From Thermofilaceae archaeon (GTDB lineage: Archaea; Thermoproteota; Thermoprotei; Thermofilales; Thermofilaceae), in the NCBI GenBank assembly GCA_027017025.1, contig JALURH010000065.1, positions 1-14,755 on the forward strand: a stretch of DNA of 14,755 nucleotides, written 5' to 3'. Numbering within the stretch: the stretch's first letter is position 1; every line of letters begins with the position of its first letter. The notes under the pieces were generated by a model, which saw only the letters and a program-made list of their open reading frames with translations, was not told the DNA's origin and did no database searches. Both the position numbers and the translations under genes were made by a program. This document shows positions 7,870 to 13,421 of this stretch, in pieces.

Positions 7870-7915
7870 GTGGATAGTACTCTATTCTTCAGAAATTTTA
7901 AGCGAGTGAAAGAAA

Positions 7916-8281
7916 ATGCCTAAACCTAGGGTAATAAAACTAAAGTCGATTGTTGATTTAGTTCATGTACTAAATGTTTCTCAGCTTGCAATAATCCACC
8001 ACATAGTGGTTGATTCAAAACACATATACTTCATTCCAACTCCTTGCCTAGGGGACTCAGGAGTAATTTACTATTATGAGTCGGAAGAACCGTTTAATGG
8101 AAGATATATTATATTCAACAAATTTACTGGAGAGGTGGGATTTAGCAACAATATCTCAGGTGATTCAAGACTAACCTATATACCTATAGTTGAAGTTGAG
8201 AAACAAAACCTGTTTGCCGAGAAAGTATTCGTGGAGAGAAAAAAGAAGAAGGCTAAAAAACACAAGGGTGAAGAACTTTAA
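7916..8281 (+). CDS. Hypothetical protein with basic tail
   Basis: A 121-aa protein I do not recognise. The first 95 residues look like a compact beta-rich domain (strands around SQLAIIHHIVVD, HIYFIPTP, GVIYYYES, GRYIIFNK and LTYIPIVEV). The C-terminal 12-15 residues are a Lys/Arg run (ERKKKKAKKHKG, 107-118), suggestive of nucleic acid or ribosome binding. There is no catalytic motif. The ATG at 7916 has only a weak ribosome binding site (GTGAAAG). It is followed after 27 nt by the zinc-site gene, and both lie directly ahead of the ribosomal cluster. A translation-related role is only a guess from position and charge. Confidence 0.6.
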   Translation: MPKPRVIKLKSIVDLVHVLNVSQLAIIHHIVVDSKHIYFIPTPCLGDSGVIYYYESEEPFNGRYIIFNKFTGEVGFSNNISGDSRLTYIPIVEVEKQNLFAEKVFVERKKKKAKKHKGEEL

Positions 8282-8308
8282 TACTTCTTCATCACATGGG
8301 AAAACGGG

Positions 8309-8725
8309 GTGCAAATTTTGGGTGAAGAAACATATCTCCAATGTCCATGCGGTAGGGTAATAAAGGATGCATCAGAGTATAAAATCTTCTTTCTGAAGAA
8401 AGAGAATAGAGAGATAGATATCCTATGTCCAAATGAAGCTTGCCATGTCAGGGAGTTAGGGTATATACTTTTCGGGTTCGATGATAATAAGGTAAAACTG
8501 AGGAAGGCCGTATGGTACCCGATATATGTAACATGGAATAAAGCTAGGCTAGGTGGAGAAAGCGATAACCTACTTAGGGAGCATATGAAAGGTGTAATTA
8601 AACGTATAAACTGGAAACGAATAGTTGATGATTACAAAAATTATCTAGAACAGCTATCAAAACTAAGGGAGGAGGAGAGACTGGAAGAGGCTATGGGAGA
8701 ATCAGTTAATGAAGCTGAGCGGTAA
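8309..8725 (+). CDS. Hypothetical protein with putative zinc-binding site
   Basis: A 138-aa protein of unknown function. The N-terminal half has CPCG (C12, C14) and CPNEAC (C40, C45), a CxC-x25-C-x4-C pattern that could bind one zinc. The second half has a WYPIYVTWNKARLGG region (69-83) and a charged helical C-terminus (about 97-136). The GTG at 8309 gives this length. A TTG at 8318 with GGGGTG placed 6 nt upstream is at least as likely and would remove three residues. There is no promoter in the 27-nt gap, so it is read with the 7916 gene. It ends 40 nt before L24. The zinc site plus position suggest an RNA- or ribosome-associated protein, but this is not proven. Confidence 0.62.
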   Translation: MQILGEETYLQCPCGRVIKDASEYKIFFLKKENREIDILCPNEACHVRELGYILFGFDDNKVKLRKAVWYPIYVTWNKARLGGESDNLLREHMKGVIKRINWKRIVDDYKNYLEQLSKLREEERLEEAMGESVNEAER

Positions 8726-8734
8726 GTTTAAGAA

Positions 8735-8740
8735 TTTATA
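8735..8740 (+). promoter_or_regulatory. TATA box of the L24-S4e-L5-S14 operon
   Basis: TTTATA, inside the A/T-rich run 8727-8740, lies about 28 nt ahead of the L24 start. A transcript starting near 8763 would be nearly leaderless and would cut into the strong GGAGGTTGAT ribosome binding site at 8754-8763. The real start may therefore lie slightly upstream, or L24 may also be read from the upstream operon. Confidence 0.4.
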
Positions 8741-8753
8741 GTTTTTTCTTAAA

Positions 8754-8763
8754 GGAGGTTGAT
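8754..8763 (+). promoter_or_regulatory. Strong Shine-Dalgarno site of L24
   Basis: GGAGGTTGAT ends two bases before the ATG at 8766 and fixes this ATG as the start. It matches the archaeal anti-SD except for one inserted T. Confidence 0.7.
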
Positions 8764-8765
8764 GT

Positions 8766-9182
8766 ATGTTGGTTACGAAAAACTACTCTAGTCAACCGAG
8801 GAAAGTTAGGAAAAGAATGATTTATAGAGCCCCACTGCACGTTAAATCTAAACAGCTAGTGGCACCACTCTCAGAAGAGTTGAGGGAAAAACATGGTATA
8901 AAGAGGATAAGGGTTAGGAAAGGTGATAGGGTTCTTATAGTTAGAGGCGCCTATAAAGGGCATGAAGGAAGAGTGGTAAAGGTTAGTGTAAAGAAAACAC
9001 GTATATATGTTGAAGGTGTGAATTTAAGAAAGGCTGATGGTACTGAAGTACCTATGCCTATTCATCCATCTAAGGTTGTGATAACAGAATTAAACCTAAA
9101 TGATCCTCTCAGGAAGGAGATCATAGAACGTAAAAAAGCTTATTTAAGCGAAGAGGTGGTAGAAGGTGGTGAGGAAGAGTAG
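8766..9182 (+). CDS. rpl24: 50S ribosomal protein L24 (uL24)
   Basis: Large-subunit protein, 138 aa, an early-assembly rRNA binder. The KOW motif is plain at about 49-75 (RVRKGDRVLIVRG, then YKGHEGRVVKV), preceded by the archaeal N-terminal stretch with SQPRKVRKRM and APLHVKSK, and followed by a short acidic tail. Length is normal for crenarchaeal L24. It is the first ribosomal gene here, whereas S17 and L14 usually come just before it in archaea. Instead an unrelated zinc-site gene is upstream, so the cluster begins anew with its own promoter. It overlaps the S4e start by 17 nt. Confidence 0.95.
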   Translation: MLVTKNYSSQPRKVRKRMIYRAPLHVKSKQLVAPLSEELREKHGIKRIRVRKGDRVLIVRGAYKGHEGRVVKVSVKKTRIYVEGVNLRKADGTEVPMPIHPSKVVITELNLNDPLRKEIIERKKAYLSEEVVEGGEEE

Positions 9183-9927
9183 GGGATCACCTAGGCACTT
9201 AAGGCGGTCTACTTCACCAACTTTTTGGCCTATTTTAAGGAAAGAGTATGTTTGGACAGTAAAACCTAGGCCTGGACCACATCCAATAGATAAGTCGATT
9301 CCCCTTGGAATCATACTGAGGGATTTATTAAGATATACGATAACGATGAGGGAAACGAGGAAGATCTTAGCTGAGCGTAAGATTATGGTTGATGGAAGGA
9401 TAGTTACAGACTATAAATTCCCTATAGGCCTAATGGATGTTCTCTATATAATACCTGAAGAGAGATATTTTAGGATAGTACCTCACCCAGTAAAGGGTAT
9501 AGGGATTATAGAGATAACAGGGGAAGAATCAACATATAAACCTGCTAGAATAAAGAGGAAGGTAACTGTAAAGGGAGGTAATATCCAACTAACATTCCAT
9601 GATGGTAGGAATTTCCTAATAAGGGTAAAGAATCCCTTTAACCCGGTAGAAGCACATTACAAGACGTATGATACTATAAAACTAGCTATTCCGAAGCAGG
9701 AGATACTTGAGCATATACCATTCAAGGAAGGGAATGTGGCTGTTGTAATCGATGGTGCAAACGTAGGTTTTATTGGTAAAATAGTATCAATCGAACAAGT
9801 ATTCAAGAAACCTAGAGCTCTGGTCGAACTAGAGTCTGAAGGTGGGGAGAAGGTTAGGACAATACTAGATTATGTTTTTGTTATAGGTAGAGAAAAACCT
9901 ATAATAACCTTACCTAGTGGTGATTAG
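9166..9927 (+). CDS. rps4e: 30S ribosomal protein S4e (eS4)
   Basis: Small-subunit protein, 253 aa. It has the family N-terminus RGSPRHLRR (7-15), KPRPGPHP (34-41), an S4-like RNA-binding domain at about 44-93 (RDLLRYTITMRETRKIL), and a C-terminal KOW-like segment (GNVAVVIDGANVGFIGKI, 189-206). Two adjacent GTG codons (9166, 9169) can serve as start. GAGGTGGT at 9153-9160 favours the first by spacing. It overlaps L24 by 17 nt, and L5 starts 3 nt after it, so the block is translated together. It is found only in archaea and eukaryotes, which helps fix the domain of life. Confidence 0.95.
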   Translation: MVRKSRGSPRHLRRSTSPTFWPILRKEYVWTVKPRPGPHPIDKSIPLGIILRDLLRYTITMRETRKILAERKIMVDGRIVTDYKFPIGLMDVLYIIPEERYFRIVPHPVKGIGIIEITGEESTYKPARIKRKVTVKGGNIQLTFHDGRNFLIRVKNPFNPVEAHYKTYDTIKLAIPKQEILEHIPFKEGNVAVVIDGANVGFIGKIVSIEQVFKKPRALVELESEGGEKVRTILDYVFVIGREKPIITLPSGD

Positions 9928-9930
9928 AGG

Positions 9931-10467
9931 ATGGCGATACAAAAAAGCTATTTAGAAACTGATCACCCTATGAGAAGGGTGTTCATAAGTAAAGTTGTAG
10001 TAAATATGGCTGTTGGGGAATCGGGTGAGAGATTAGCTAAGGCTGCAAAGCTACTTGAAGAACTAACTGGTCAATCTCCTATCTTTAGAAAGGCTAAGAA
10101 AACCATAAAGGAATTCGGTATCAAGAGGGGTGAAAACATAGCTTGTATGGTCACTCTTAGAGGGGAAAAAGCCTTAAGTTTTCTCAAAAAAGCTCTAGCA
10201 GCTGTAGACTACACTATAAAGGCCTCAAGTATAGATCATCACGGTAATATAGCATTCGGCATAAGGGAGCATATATTGCTACCGGGAGTAAAATATGACC
10301 CATCTATCGGTATCTTCGGCTTTGATGTAGTAATTGTTCTGGAGAGACCTGGATTCAGGGTATCTAGACGTCGTAGAAAGAGGTCAAAGATACCTGTTAA
10401 GCAGAGAGTTACTAGGGAAGAAGCAATAGAATTCCTAGAAAAAATTTTGGGTGTAAAAGTTGTTTAG
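9931..10467 (+). CDS. rpl5: 50S ribosomal protein L5 (uL5)
   Basis: Large-subunit protein of the central protuberance, binding 5S rRNA, 178 aa. Recognised from the N-terminal NPMRxxxIxKVxVNxxVGESG-type stretch (here DHPMRRVFISKV, then VNMAVGESGERL, 11-35), LTGQSPIFRKAKKTIKEF (45-62) and the conserved C-terminal FGFDVVIVLERPG (129-141). GGTGATTAG just upstream supports the ATG at 9931. S14 follows, its ribosome binding site starting on the last base of the L5 stop codon. Confidence 0.95.
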   Translation: MAIQKSYLETDHPMRRVFISKVVVNMAVGESGERLAKAAKLLEELTGQSPIFRKAKKTIKEFGIKRGENIACMVTLRGEKALSFLKKALAAVDYTIKASSIDHHGNIAFGIREHILLPGVKYDPSIGIFGFDVVIVLERPGFRVSRRRRKRSKIPVKQRVTREEAIEFLEKILGVKVV

Positions 10468-10475
10468 GAGGTGAT
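10467..10475 (+). promoter_or_regulatory. Perfect Shine-Dalgarno site deciding the S14 start
   Basis: GGAGGTGAT is the full complement of the archaeal 16S tail. It ends 4 nt before the GTG at 10480, which fixes that codon as the S14 start. Confidence 0.8.
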
Positions 10476-10479
10476 ATAC

Positions 10480-10644
10480 GTGGGTAAGCTTAGAGCACCA
10501 AAAAAGAGAAAATTTGGGAAGGGAGCATTGATGTGTGTTAGATGTGGAACACATGAAGCTATTATCAGGATGTATGGATTAAACCTATGTAGAAGGTGTT
10601 TTAGAGAGGTTGCTGAGGAACTAGGATTCAAGAAATACTCATGA
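10480..10644 (+). CDS. rps14: 30S ribosomal protein S14 (uS14, zinc-binding type)
   Basis: A short small-subunit protein of 54 aa, starting at GTG 10480 and ending at TGA 10642-10644. It shows the archaeal Zn-type pattern: the basic N-terminus APKKRKFGKG, CVRCG (C19, C22), then LCRRCFREVAEELGF (C37, C40) and the usual C-terminal KKYS. All four zinc Cys are present and length is normal. It is the last gene before the mobile element. In other archaea S8 would follow within a few bases, so its link to the downstream ribosomal genes has been cut. Confidence 0.95.
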   Translation: MGKLRAPKKRKFGKGALMCVRCGTHEAIIRMYGLNLCRRCFREVAEELGFKKYS

Positions 10645-10659
10645 TTCTAGGGTTCCTGT

Positions 10660-10687
10660 CTAGGTAGGCGTTAGTAAGCCTACGTAG
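10660..10687. repeat. Hairpin at the left edge of the element
   Basis: Perfect 6-bp arms GTAGGC/GCCTAC around an 8-nt loop, with three further pairs (CTA/TAG) beyond one G-G mismatch. Subterminal hairpins of this kind mark the ends of IS200/IS605-type elements, and it lies just 15 nt past the S14 stop. Confidence 0.6.
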
Positions 10688-10708
10688 ACTTTCATTACCC
10701 GAGTTTTG

Positions 10709-10769
10709 CTCCTATGCCTGCTGCGGGAGCTAGTCATTTTGCTCCTAACTCCCCTCACCGACATAGGAG
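10709..10769. repeat. Nested inverted repeats
   Basis: An exact 8-bp inverted repeat (CTCCTATG at 10709-10716, CATAGGAG at 10762-10769) encloses a second stem (10726-10730 with 10741-10745, loop of 10 nt). Two stems nested at this density in a 61-nt stretch suggest a selected RNA or ssDNA fold. Confidence 0.55.
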
Positions 10770-10836
10770 TACATCTAGGACTCATCTCCTCAACCTTCAT
10801 CGGAATCACATAGCCAAGACAGAGTAATAGGGAGAG

Positions 10837-10846
10837 TTTTATATAG
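10837..10846 (+). promoter_or_regulatory. TATA box of abrB-tnpB, palindromic core
   Basis: TTTTATATAG lies about 35 nt ahead of the abrB ATG. The expected start near 10867 leaves a short leader holding AGGTGAT (10866-10872). The core TATATA (10840-10845) is its own reverse complement. On the minus strand it reads CTATATAAAA after a purine-rich stretch, an equally good promoter pointing left. Confidence 0.6.
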
Positions 10847-10875
10847 TTTTTCCTAAGTTATTACTAGGTGATTAT

Positions 10876-11022
10876 ATGAAAATAGCTGAGACTAGAATCT
10901 CTAAGAAAAACACTACTGCCGTCCCTAGTGCTGTGAGGAAAGCTCTAAATCTAAAAGCGGGGGATGTAATAGAATGGCACGTAGAGGGAGAGAAAATAGT
11001 GGTGAAGAAAAAGTTACAGTAA
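10876..11022 (+). CDS. AbrB/SpoVT-type small DNA-binding protein
   Basis: A 48-aa protein with the swapped-hairpin AbrB fold pattern: RISKKNTTAVPSAVRKALNL (7-26) in the place of the usual 'RISKKGQITIPKEVRxALGL', then KAGDVIEWHVEGEKIVVKK (27-45). AbrB proteins dimerise and bind DNA as regulators or as antitoxins. Here its gene overlaps tnpB by 49 nt and shares its promoter, so it most likely represses the element's own promoter or helps TnpB. KNTTAVPS differs from the common KGQITIP, so DNA preference may be unusual. The ATG at 10876 is supported by AGGTGAT 3 nt upstream. Confidence 0.78.
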   Translation: MKIAETRISKKNTTAVPSAVRKALNLKAGDVIEWHVEGEKIVVKKKLQ

Positions 11023-12029
11023 AGGGTAGGCTAAGCTTCGAGAACAGGTATGCTCTAGCAAAGCTCTTCTACACTATGCGTTTATTTAGGGATGCTGTAG
11101 AAATGAGTCATAGACTTCTTAGGAAAGAAGAGCTTAAGGTAAATGAAGTAGTGAAAAAGGTTACTAAGTTCATAAATAATGCTCACTATGCCTACTCGGC
11201 TGTGAAGAAAGCCTTAATGTACCTTGAGCGGGAGAAACTAAACTTGAGAAAACCACAACTATACAGTATTGGCAAAGGGTGTGAGAAAGGTAATAGGAAT
11301 ATCAGGTTGACGGCAATTGATAGGGTAAAAATCAAGATTCCCCACGCTGGTGGAAAACATGAATGGGTTGAGGCGAGGGTTAAGTTCAGCCCTAGGCATA
11401 TAGCGTTAGTAGACGAGCTGATTCGACTGGCTGAAAAAGGGTTACCATACTCGGCAAGCGTTGTTCTCAATAATAACAAATACTACCTACATATCCACTT
11501 ACCACTAAGACTCTATGCTAAGCACACAGCCAAAACGAGAGTAACAGCTAAAGCAAGATTGGTTGCAGGGTTTGACATTAATCCAGATAGGATTTGTATG
11601 GTGATAGTGGATTCTGATGGTAGGTTGAGGGATGTTAGGAATGAGCACTTCCATGAAGTGGTCTTAGCGGGCTTCTCTGGGAATAAGGCAAGAGACCTCA
11701 GGCTCAAGGCTCTTTCAAGGCTTATAGACTATGCTTGCCACCATAACGTAAAGTACTTTGTTTTCGAGAAAATAGGTAATATCCCTAAGAGAAAAATGAG
11801 GAGTAAGAGAGCAAGCAGAAAGGTATCCAAGTTTGCTTATAATGAGTTGCTGAATCACGCTAAGGTAATGATAAAGAAAAGAGGAGGCATATTTGTCCAA
11901 GCTAGCCCAGCATATACGTCAATAGATGCAATGCCGTTAGCTAGAAGGCTTGGCTTAGATATTCATTCAACATCTGCGTACCTCTTGGCAATAAGAGCAT
12001 TAAAATCAAAATCTATAAACAACTATTAA
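10974..12029 (+). CDS. tnpB: TnpB (IS605 OrfB-like) RuvC-type nuclease, lacking the zinc finger
   Basis: A 351-aa protein of the TnpB family, RNA-guided DNA nucleases related to Cas12. The N-terminal part (about 14-180) has the helical and beta regions of the wedge and recognition lobes (LSFENRYALAKLFYTMRLFRDAV). The RuvC-like part shows AGFDINPDR (D201), FVFEKIGNI (E265) and SPAYTSIDA (311-319), followed by LGLDIHSTSAY (D329), in the position of the usual DRDxNAA. The catalytic triad therefore looks complete. The CxxC...CxxC zinc ribbon normally lying between SPAYTS and the last Asp is absent, the gap being only about 10 residues. The only in-frame start is the ATG at 10974, inside abrB. No in-frame stop, so probably functional. 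A partner transposase is missing nearby. Confidence 0.85.
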   Translation: MARRGRENSGEEKVTVKGRLSFENRYALAKLFYTMRLFRDAVEMSHRLLRKEELKVNEVVKKVTKFINNAHYAYSAVKKALMYLEREKLNLRKPQLYSIGKGCEKGNRNIRLTAIDRVKIKIPHAGGKHEWVEARVKFSPRHIALVDELIRLAEKGLPYSASVVLNNNKYYLHIHLPLRLYAKHTAKTRVTAKARLVAGFDINPDRICMVIVDSDGRLRDVRNEHFHEVVLAGFSGNKARDLRLKALSRLIDYACHHNVKYFVFEKIGNIPKRKMRSKRASRKVSKFAYNELLNHAKVMIKKRGGIFVQASPAYTSIDAMPLARRLGLDIHSTSAYLLAIRALKSKSINNY

Positions 12030-12066
12030 TGTCCATCAAAAATGAAGCAGTTAAAGAGGCGAGTAG

Positions 12067-12077
12067 TTTTAATATAT
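12067..12077 (+). promoter_or_regulatory. TATA box of the S8-L32e-L19e-L18 operon
   Basis: TTTTAATATAT lies about 30-35 nt ahead of the S8 start, with an expected transcript start near 12098. It would supply transcription to the ribosomal genes cut off from S14 by the insertion. Whether it came with the element or was already there cannot be told. Confidence 0.5.
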
Positions 12078-12083
12078 CCATTT

Positions 12084-12103
12084 CTATCCCTTGTGGGGAT
12101 TAG
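12084..12103 (+). promoter_or_regulatory. Small hairpin over the S8 ribosome binding site
   Basis: CTATCCC (12084-12090), loop TTGTG, GGGAT (12096-12100) and AG after one bulged T can form a 7-bp stem. It buries the GGGGAT that serves as the S8 ribosome binding site. It may be chance or a control site. If transcription starts near 12098 the left arm would be missing from the message. Confidence 0.3.
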
Positions 12104-12104
12104 T

Positions 12105-12497
12105 ATGGTAATGATGGATACTTTAGCTAACGCTTTAGCTACAGTGATGAACAATGAAATTAGAGGGAAGAATGAGTGTCTAGTTTACCCAGCTTCAAAG
12201 TTAACTGCTCGTGTCCTAAAGGTAATGCAGGAAGCTGGCTATATCGGAGATGTGGAATACATTGAGGATGGAAGAGGAGGCAAGTTTAAGATAAAACTTC
12301 TTGGAAGAATAAATAGGTGCGGAGTTATAAAACCTAGATTCTCTGTAAGGAAAGATGAATATGAGGTATGGGAGGAGAAGTATCTTCCCTCAAGGGATAT
12401 AGGCATATTGATAGTTTCAACACCTCATGGTGTTATGAGCCATATAGAAGCGAAAAAAAGGGGTTTAGGGGGTATACTGCTAGCATACGTGTACTAA
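12105..12497 (+). CDS. rps8: 30S ribosomal protein S8 (uS8)
   Basis: Small-subunit protein, a primary 16S rRNA binder, 130 aa. Archaeal S8 begins MVMxDTLANALATIMNNE, so the ATG at 12105 (MVMMDTLANALATVMNNE) is the right start. The frame stays open further upstream only by chance. Also visible are PASKLTARVLKVMQEAGYIG (28-47), LGRINRCGVIKPRF (66-79), the C-terminal STPHGVMSHIEA (104-115) and the final LLAYVY. Length is normal. It should be followed by L6 but is followed after 10 nt by L32e. Confidence 0.95.
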   Translation: MVMMDTLANALATVMNNEIRGKNECLVYPASKLTARVLKVMQEAGYIGDVEYIEDGRGGKFKIKLLGRINRCGVIKPRFSVRKDEYEVWEEKYLPSRDIGILIVSTPHGVMSHIEAKKRGLGGILLAYVY

Positions 12498-12507
12498 GGT
12501 GAAAAAT

Positions 12508-12957
12508 ATGAGTGAGGAAAATAAAGGAGAAGTTGTGATCCCCAAAAAACCTAGTATTGAAAAAACAATCTTACAACTACTTAAGTTACGAAATATAATG
12601 TCTAGGAACCGTCCAAGATTTATGAGAATGAATGTATGGGCTCTCACCAGGCTTGAGGACAAATGGAGAAGTCCGCGTCGTTCACTAGATAATAAGATAA
12701 GAAAACAAAAGAAGGGTTATCCGCCAATGGTAAAAATAGGTTATAGAGGGCCAAAAATTGTTAGAGGATTACATCCCTCAGGTTTTGAGGAGATCATCGT
12801 TTATAATCCCAAAGACCTCGATGATATAGATCCAAAACGTCAAGCCATTAGGATAGCCTCAACTGTGGGCAGAAGAAAAAGATTGGAAATCATTAAAAGG
12901 GCTAAAGCCCTTGGTATCCGCGTACTAAATATAGGGATAGGGGCTGAGACCATATGA
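12508..12957 (+). CDS. rpl32e: 50S ribosomal protein L32e (eL32)
   Basis: Large-subunit protein of 149 aa from the ATG at 12508, placed 5 nt after AGGTGA. An in-frame GTG at 12499 is part of that site and less likely. Family marks are RPRFMRMNVWALTRLEDKWRSPR (50s region), the basic KIRKQKKGYPPMVKIGYRGPK, RGLHPSGFEE, and the C-terminal IASTVGRRKRLEIIKRAKALGI. The first 20 residues are a variable charged extension. L6, its usual upstream neighbour in archaea, is missing. It overlaps L19e by 4 nt. Confidence 0.95.
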   Translation: MSEENKGEVVIPKKPSIEKTILQLLKLRNIMSRNRPRFMRMNVWALTRLEDKWRSPRRSLDNKIRKQKKGYPPMVKIGYRGPKIVRGLHPSGFEEIIVYNPKDLDDIDPKRQAIRIASTVGRRKRLEIIKRAKALGIRVLNIGIGAETI

Positions 12958-13421
12958 GCAACCTAAAATTGGTTAGAAGATTGGCGGCTAGAATACTAAA
13001 GGTGGGAGAAAGTCGTATCTGGATAGATCCAGAGGAAGTTGAGAGAGCCTCGATGGCTATATCTAGAGAAGATGTAAAGAGATTAATACATGATGGAGTA
13101 ATAACTAAGAGACCAGCATCAACCCCGTCACGTGGACGAGCTAGAATTAGAAAAGAAAGGAAGAAGAGAGGTAGGAGAAGAGGTCCTGGCAGTCGAAAAG
13201 GGCCACGATTTGATGAAAAAGATTTATGGGTTTCTCGAATAAGAGCTCAACGAAAATTCCTACGTACACTAAAAGAGAAAGGAGTTATTAGTAGAAAGAC
13301 CTACAGGAAATTATATGCACTTGCAAAAGGAGGAATGTTTAGAAGCGTCTCTCATTTAAGATTGTATTTACAGGAACATGGTTTGTTAAAGTCAGGTGAA
13401 GAAGATGGCTCGAGGACCTAG
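12954..13421 (+). CDS. rpl19e: 50S ribosomal protein L19e (eL19)
   Basis: Large-subunit protein, 155 aa, archaeal/eukaryotic only. It starts LKLVRRLAARILKVGESRIWIDP (4-26), then the EREDVKRLIxDGVI-type segment (39-51), the strongly basic hinge RARIRKERKKRGRRRGPGSR (61-81), and the helical C-terminal RKFLRTLKEKGVISRKTYRKLY. This is the standard order and length. The ATG overlaps the L32e stop by 4 nt, and the L18 start lies inside its end by 17 nt. Confidence 0.96.
   Translation: MSNLKLVRRLAARILKVGESRIWIDPEEVERASMAISREDVKRLIHDGVITKRPASTPSRGRARIRKERKKRGRRRGPGSRKGPRFDEKDLWVSRIRAQRKFLRTLKEKGVISRKTYRKLYALAKGGMFRSVSHLRLYLQEHGLLKSGEEDGSRT

Larger units (their letters stand above)
10645..10836 (-). 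ncRNA. Candidate structured RNA or element end (strand uncertain)
   Basis: This 190-nt stretch has no convincing gene. It is about 49% G+C over 10651-10820, visibly richer than its surroundings. It contains a hairpin with arms GTAGGC (10664-10669) and GCCTAC (10678-10683), extended by CTA/TAG past one mismatch. Further right is a nested fold: outer stem CTCCTATG (10709-10716) with CATAGGAG (10762-10769), inner stem GGAGC (10726-10730) with GCTCC (10741-10745). A TATA box read on the minus strand (10840-10846) would start an RNA near 10816 running leftward through all these stems to the hairpin at the element edge. It could be a TnpB guide RNA, an end-recognition structure, or both. RNA status and strand are inferences. 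Confidence 0.4.
10645..12060 (+). mobile_element. AbrB-TnpB insertion element between S14 and S8 (ends approximate)
   Basis: An inserted segment of about 1.4 kb separates two genes that are adjacent in most archaea. It carries a G+C-rich structured left part (10645-10836), its own promoter, an AbrB-type gene and a TnpB gene of the IS200/IS605-IS607 accessory nuclease family. No TnpA-type transposase (HUH or serine) is present, so it is non-autonomous. No terminal repeats or target duplication are visible, as expected for IS200/IS605-like elements, so both ends are guesses. The left end lies somewhere in 10645-10660 and the right end in 12030-12066. The orientation of abrB-tnpB matches the ribosomal genes, which may have helped the insertion to be tolerated. 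Confidence 0.75.

Noticed and set aside
10660..10800. A 46-codon open frame on the minus strand inside the structured region, starting at ATG 10800.
   Set aside because: The translation is a Ser/Arg/Met mix with no domain and no ribosome binding site. The stems explain the base composition better than a protein does.
11192..11479. Minus-strand open frame within tnpB.
   Set aside because: It overlaps conserved TnpB sequence and shows no domain or ribosome binding site.
12042..12104. In-frame upstream extension of S8 by 21 codons.
   Set aside because: S8 homologs start at MVMxDTLANAL, a ribosome binding site lies just before ATG 12105, and the expected transcript start is near 12098.
10645..12104. 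Target-site duplication or terminal inverted repeats bounding the insertion.
   Set aside because: None found in the flanks 10640-10665 and 12025-12105. This fits IS200/IS605-type elements, which make neither, so exact ends stay undefined.
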